NCBI GenBank assembly: GCA_027886175.1
Contig: JAJNNQ010000003.1
Location: 22,981,501-23,045,500, forward strand
DNA length: 64,000 nt
DNA from: Phylloscopus collybita
Taxonomy: Eukaryota > Chordata > Aves > Passeriformes > Phylloscopidae
Direction: 5' to 3'
The stretch's first letter is position 1. Every line of letters starts with the position of its first letter. Shown here piece after piece: positions 59,701 to 64,000 of the stretch. Position numbers and translations under genes: made by a program. The notes under the pieces are model-generated. The model did no database searches, was not told the DNA's origin, and saw only the letters and a list, made by a program, of their open reading frames with translations.

Positions 59701-61984
59701 CCTCTGGTTTTGACGTATCCTAGAGCTGAGTGAAGTAAAGCACAGGGAGGGGTAAATGAATTCTTAACATTTCCAAATGAAACTCAGCACAGCCTCACAC
59801 AGTGTAGGAACTCTGGCCCTCTCCCTGTACCTTAGAGTATCTCTGAGAACAAATTACCAGTCATCTCTTGTTATAGAGTTGATCAATAGGAATGAAAATG
59901 GCAATTCAATTGGGCAGGCCCAGTGTAACTGCTGGGTTCATTTAAATCCCAAAGTATCCAGCTCCTCCTGCAGGGGGAGATTGAACAGGCACCCAAACAC
60001 TTGAAGAGAAAGCAGGCTCAGGGGCAAAGCTGAGTGTGTGGAGCAGTGAGATCTTCTGTTGTGAGAAGAATGATGTGGTAGCACAAACCACCCAGCATCT
60101 CCTGTGTGGCTGTAACTGCACTGAAAAAGGGTGGATGTGAGCCAGGATTATTGCTGGAGAGCTGAGGGACAGAACAAGAAAAATGTCATCTTCTTTTAGT
60201 CTGTAACTGGCCATAGTAATTGGCCTAATAATGTTATCCTACAGTTATTTATATGCAGCAGTTCTGGGCTCCATTTCATTTATTTATGTGCTGTAGAGAC
60301 AAAGATAAGAGAGAAACCATATGCATTTTGATAGATACCATATGACTCTGGTTCTCATCCCCCAAATTCCTCCCATTCCCCTCATCTTTTATAGGAGCAA
60401 GAAATAATAACAGATGTATTTCTTTCTGTAGCTTTAAATTTTGAGGTTTTAGCCCACTGATGTTCCATCTGCTTGTTACCCTGAGCTATGGGAGGGGTGC
60501 ATTTTTCCTGACACTGTTTAGGATATTCTAACAAGAGAGAGAAGCTAGGAAAAAATTAATAATTGAAAAACATATAACACAAAGCAAACCTGCTTCCCCT
60601 CCAAAGCCCAAGTGTGGATCTTGGGGTGCTCCTGTGCCTGAGGGAGGGGGGATGGCTGAGGGCTGGGCAAAGACATCACTCCAAGAGATGTGCAGGAAAG
60701 AGGGTACCTGTGGACCTGGCTGCAGGAAAATGTGCTTAATATGGGGCTTTCTATGGTCCACTCAGACTGGTCATGGCCTCATTTAATCTAAACAAGCATC
60801 CCAACACCTGGTGCTTGGTTTTGTATCTGTTACTCCGTAGGAAGGAGTAACAAAATGCATGCAAGTCCCAATCTCCAGGGAAATACAATTAAAGTTAAGT
60901 ATTTGGTGTGGGAACTGCTTGGTGTGAGAGTTTTTGCCTTTCTACCTGCAGCTCCTTTCAGGATTCTGTTTATTCTCTTCTCTTTGTTGCCATATCTAGT
61001 GGGTAAGGACTGGCTGAAATCAAAGATTAGCAGGAGGGTCACAATCCCATCCTTCTGTACCAGAAAGGCAGAGTTTAGCCACTCAGACTTTTCTACAGGC
61101 TTTGCTATCCAATGTGGGATGAATCACTGGCCTCAGTCTGGTCAAAGGGCACAACCCCAATTTCATCAAACTCACTCCATCCACTTTGGGTCAGCCCCTG
61201 CTCAGACAGAGCCAAACTGACGTTGGTCATTTATTTACTGGTTTACCAAATAATTGGCATTACAATAATGTCACGGGAAAGAGCTGGTGTTTCACCTGAG
61301 CTGAGCTTGTAAGTTCTGACTTTCTAACTTACATTCAGTCAAAGAATTGTTCTCCTTGAGCCACTGTCTGTGACATTGTGTTGGAACAGGAAAACACCTC
61401 TGCAGGCATCCCGACACCCTTGTCTGTAGGGCAGGCAAATGCTCAGATGATTCCCTGCCTTGGTTGTGCAGATATTTGCCCATTTTGCACACATTTTGAG
61501 TGATTTGGGAAGCTGTGACATAACTGGTCAGTGGCAGTTTGCACCCTTTCAGAAATAACTTCAACTTAGTAATTTTATTAAAATGCTAATACTTATTAGT
61601 TATCATCTGCATTTGGAAAATGCCTCTAATTGATAACAGGGAAGAGCCAGGAATTTATGTAGGTGAGGATCTGCTGAGCCATTTATAAGTATTTAAAAAT
61701 ACATTTAAAAATAAAACTACTTTGTGAGCTACTTGCTAGCATTAAAAATAACATATAGAGTGGCTAGCTCTACCAATAAGTAGACAAAATTTGATTGGTG
61801 ATACTTTTAAAATGTATTTTATAGACCAGTGAAGTAAAAGTTTTTAATACTTTTTGAGGGGGGGGAAAAAAACCGACTTGTCATTGGATACCTCTGTATA
61901 TTAGGTATGATCAGAGGTTTTCTTTAACCATTTTTATACATGTAATGTATCAATTGTTAAAGAAAAAAAAACACTGTATCCAAC
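56733..61984. other. 5.2-kb non-coding interval
   Basis: No gene or known transposon recognised. Open frames are at most 134 codons (minus, 58978-59382) and show no family signature. Two + frames at about 59027-59277 overlap it, as expected for chance openness. Confidence 0.5.
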
Positions 61985-62065
61985 AATACAGTATATATGT
62001 CTATAATTGATATAATAATATATATATTTATATATTATATATAAATATATATTATATATATATAA
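61985..62065. repeat. (TA)n-rich tract
   Basis: About 80 bp of near-pure A/T with TATATA, TATATAAATA and TATTATATA units that are locally self-complementary. An unstable AT microsatellite. Confidence 0.9.
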
Positions 62066-63090
62066 AAATTAACATGAAGTTTTCATATATAAAATTTAAC
62101 ATGAAGCATCTTTCCAAAACTGAAATAATCTGTAGCCAGAGTAAAGAAAATGGAATTTTCTGAATGGCTACAGCTCTGGAGCACAGGAGGGGCCGTGGCT
62201 GTAGCTGAGGGGGCTTTGGCCAGGCCCTCAGGCTCCTTCTCAGCTCTGGTTTCCTGTCCTGGTTTGCTGAGAGGGCAGCGGGTGCTGGGTGGGTACAACT
62301 GCAGAGCTTTCCCTGCAGTCAGGACCTAACCCAGAGCCCAGGGAAGTCACTGGCAGTGCTGGGCAAGCTCCTCTGGGATAATACCCACCCCAGGAATGGA
62401 TTTCAGTGCTCACCCTTCTCTCTGGCTGTCTTCCCAGTGATGTGAAGGGGAGTTTTGTCTGATTTAGGACTGCTGAGCACCGGGGGTTTCTCTCTGCTCC
62501 AGCCAAGAACATTTTATGGGCCTGTTGAAATCACTCTGTACTGGCAGCTTGACTTACATTTTATTTACTTCCAAAACACTAATCCTGAGTTAGGAAGGGC
62601 TGAAGGGGATATAATGTCTAGGAGCAGGTTGCCAACACCACTGATATTTAATGACACTGTCTTTGGAACTTCTTTTTAGCTCGCTTTTTCCTATCACTGT
62701 CTCAGAGCAGCAAAAAGCAGCTAACCATGCTTTTGTTGAGGCAGAGCCACAGACAGAACTGAATAAATACCTGACCCACAGGCAATGGGACTGCTGGGAG
62801 TGCCCCAGCCAGGTACAGCCCATTCCAGGGTAAAAGGCTTGGTGGGAATCAGTCTGTGCTGCTGAGGAGTCACAGTGAGAGGTTAGTGCCCAGCCATCTG
62901 AGTGGCAGAAACTGGCATGCTCTCCTCCTTTTTATTGCACTGCTGTAAGGAACCTGAAATGGCAAAAGCAGCAGCAGTGCTGTGGGCAAGCAGGGGATGA
63001 ACTGGGGCAGTGAAAGCATTTACTGAAGGGAAACTTCCACTGGTTGCCTGAGAAGTGTTTGTTCAACTTACAGGACAGGAACGAGGATTA
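62066..63090. other. Non-coding interval
   Basis: No gene recognised. The stretch 62160-62420 is GC-richer with short frames on the minus strand that have no family signature. Confidence 0.5.
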
Positions 63091-63095
63091 CATCT

Positions 63096-63521
63096 CGATG
63101 GCTTGAGAGGCTGCCTGGAACAGAGGCTGGACAGTGTTAAAGGAATAAAGTAGGGATTTATTAAAAGGCCTCCAAAGGATACGATCTGGGCAGTACAAGA
63201 GCCTGCTGAGGATTCACTCAAGATGGACCAGGGGTCACGAGTTTTCACTTTTATAAGTTTGGTCCATTTACATATTGGGGTTATTGTCCTGTTACAGCCT
63301 CAGGTTATGGAGTCCCATCCTCCCAGACTGCTCTCCTCAATTCACTGTTGTTTGTGCTTTTGGGCCTGAGGAACAGTGTCCTTGGTTCTCAGGCTGGAAA
63401 GGGATGGCTCTGTCTGACTAAGCTGTGAAGAGAACTTGCTAACACTTTATGTGAAGTTCAGAGTTATATACCAATGCAGTACAGAATCTGGAAAACATGA
63501 AAGCTGGAACCTAAGTCATCA
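63096..63521 (-). mobile_element. Solo LTR, family B copy 4 (ERV1-like)
   Basis: A 426-bp LTR in minus orientation. The left end reads CGATGGCTTGAGAGG (decayed from TGATGCCTTGGGAAGG) and the right end reads CTAAGTCATCA. A perfect 4-bp duplication ATCT (63092-63095 and 63522-63525) supports the ends. It is the most diverged of the four family B copies and has no internal region. Confidence 0.85.
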
Positions 63522-63525
63522 ATCT

Positions 63526-64000
63526 CAGCACTGTAAGATCCTCCCCAAACATGCAGAAATAGTTAAAGCACTTGACAATTTGTCTGTGGACCACCTAGTC
63601 TGGGTAATTTTGAGGAGACTATTGTTTCAGTAAGGGCAACTGTGGGTTTGAACATTTGTCTGAGACTTCTTTCTAATCTGTAGCATTTGCAGCAAATCAG
63701 TTTGGATTTTTTAAGTGTTTTAAGACAGTGCTTCTTTGTAACATCTGTTAGGATACCACCCATGCATTGTAAACTTTGCAGAGCTGTGGGGGTGTAAATC
63801 TCTAGAATATGCTTCCAATTGCCAAACTCTGGATTATGGAAATCATTGCCAAAGTGGGGAGATGTGTGAGTTCATTAAGAGGTGAATTTTCAGCAGGAGT
63901 CAAAGGGGATTCCAGGTTGTAGTAATCTGAAGCTCATTTTTGTTAATTCCCCATCAGTAGGTAAAGGTTTCAGAAGATCATAAGTACTATGCACCTGGCT
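63526..64000. other. Terminal unique sequence
   Basis: About 475 bp to the window edge, nothing recognised. Confidence 0.5.

Overview
The window looks like intergenic or intronic DNA from a bird, most likely a songbird (Passeriformes). The evidence is a set of CR1 LINE fragments, including readable C-terminal CR1 reverse-transcriptase remnants, and many endogenous retrovirus (ERV) LTRs that resemble, from memory, the TguLTR-type LTRs of zebra finch. Base composition is moderate, CpG is depleted, and the rest is AT-leaning non-coding sequence with eukaryotic microsatellites. I recognise no intact protein-coding gene, exon, functional tRNA, rRNA or known microRNA. The longest open frames (about 200 codons) are a CR1 remnant, an LTR read-through, or unrecognised.

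The best-supported content is a set of mostly solo LTRs whose ends I placed by TG...CA termini plus target-site duplications (TSDs). Family A (570-790 bp, 5-bp TSDs, ERVL-like) has ten copies, near 3.7, 7.6, 9.7, 19.7, 21.9, 29.3, 32.8 (truncated), 40.0, 46.7 and 51.2 kb; the 51.2-kb copy has a different R/U5 end. Family B (about 440 bp, 4-bp TSDs, ERV1-like) lies near 35.8, 39.2, 44.7 and 63.1 kb. Family C (about 300 bp, 6-bp TSDs, ERVK-like) lies near 36.7 and 56.4 kb. A 965-bp LTR (D) at 23.0-24.0 kb is inserted in a CR1 element. Together these cover roughly 10.5 kb (about 16%), with almost no retroviral internal sequence.

The most unusual object is at 55,588-55,992. It is an ERVK-like LTR on the minus strand, followed by the integrase dinucleotide and a primer-binding site that extends about 53 nt into a tRNA-Lys sequence. 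It then re-enters about 20 bp of the same LTR's end, and a 6-bp TSD encloses the whole. It reads as a fossil of aberrant reverse transcription or of an extreme internal deletion.

Layout: 0-3.7 kb unique; 3.7-10.4 kb three same-strand family A LTRs and a CR1; 10.4-19.7 kb unique with conserved-looking AT-rich blocks and two polypyrimidine arrays; 19.7-24.0 kb an inverted LTR pair, CR1 and nested LTR; 24-29 kb unique; 29-34 kb degraded LTRs and simple repeats; 34-47 kb alternating LTRs, a CR1 and AT-rich blocks; 47.8-48.5 kb a large minisatellite fused to a CR1 tail; 51-57 kb the mosaic LTR, the tRNA-containing LTR and a family C LTR; 57-64 kb mostly unique with a final family B LTR. Several AT-rich intervals with homeodomain, POU and SOX-like words look like candidate conserved non-coding elements, which would fit a gene desert near a developmental gene. 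That last point is inference only.
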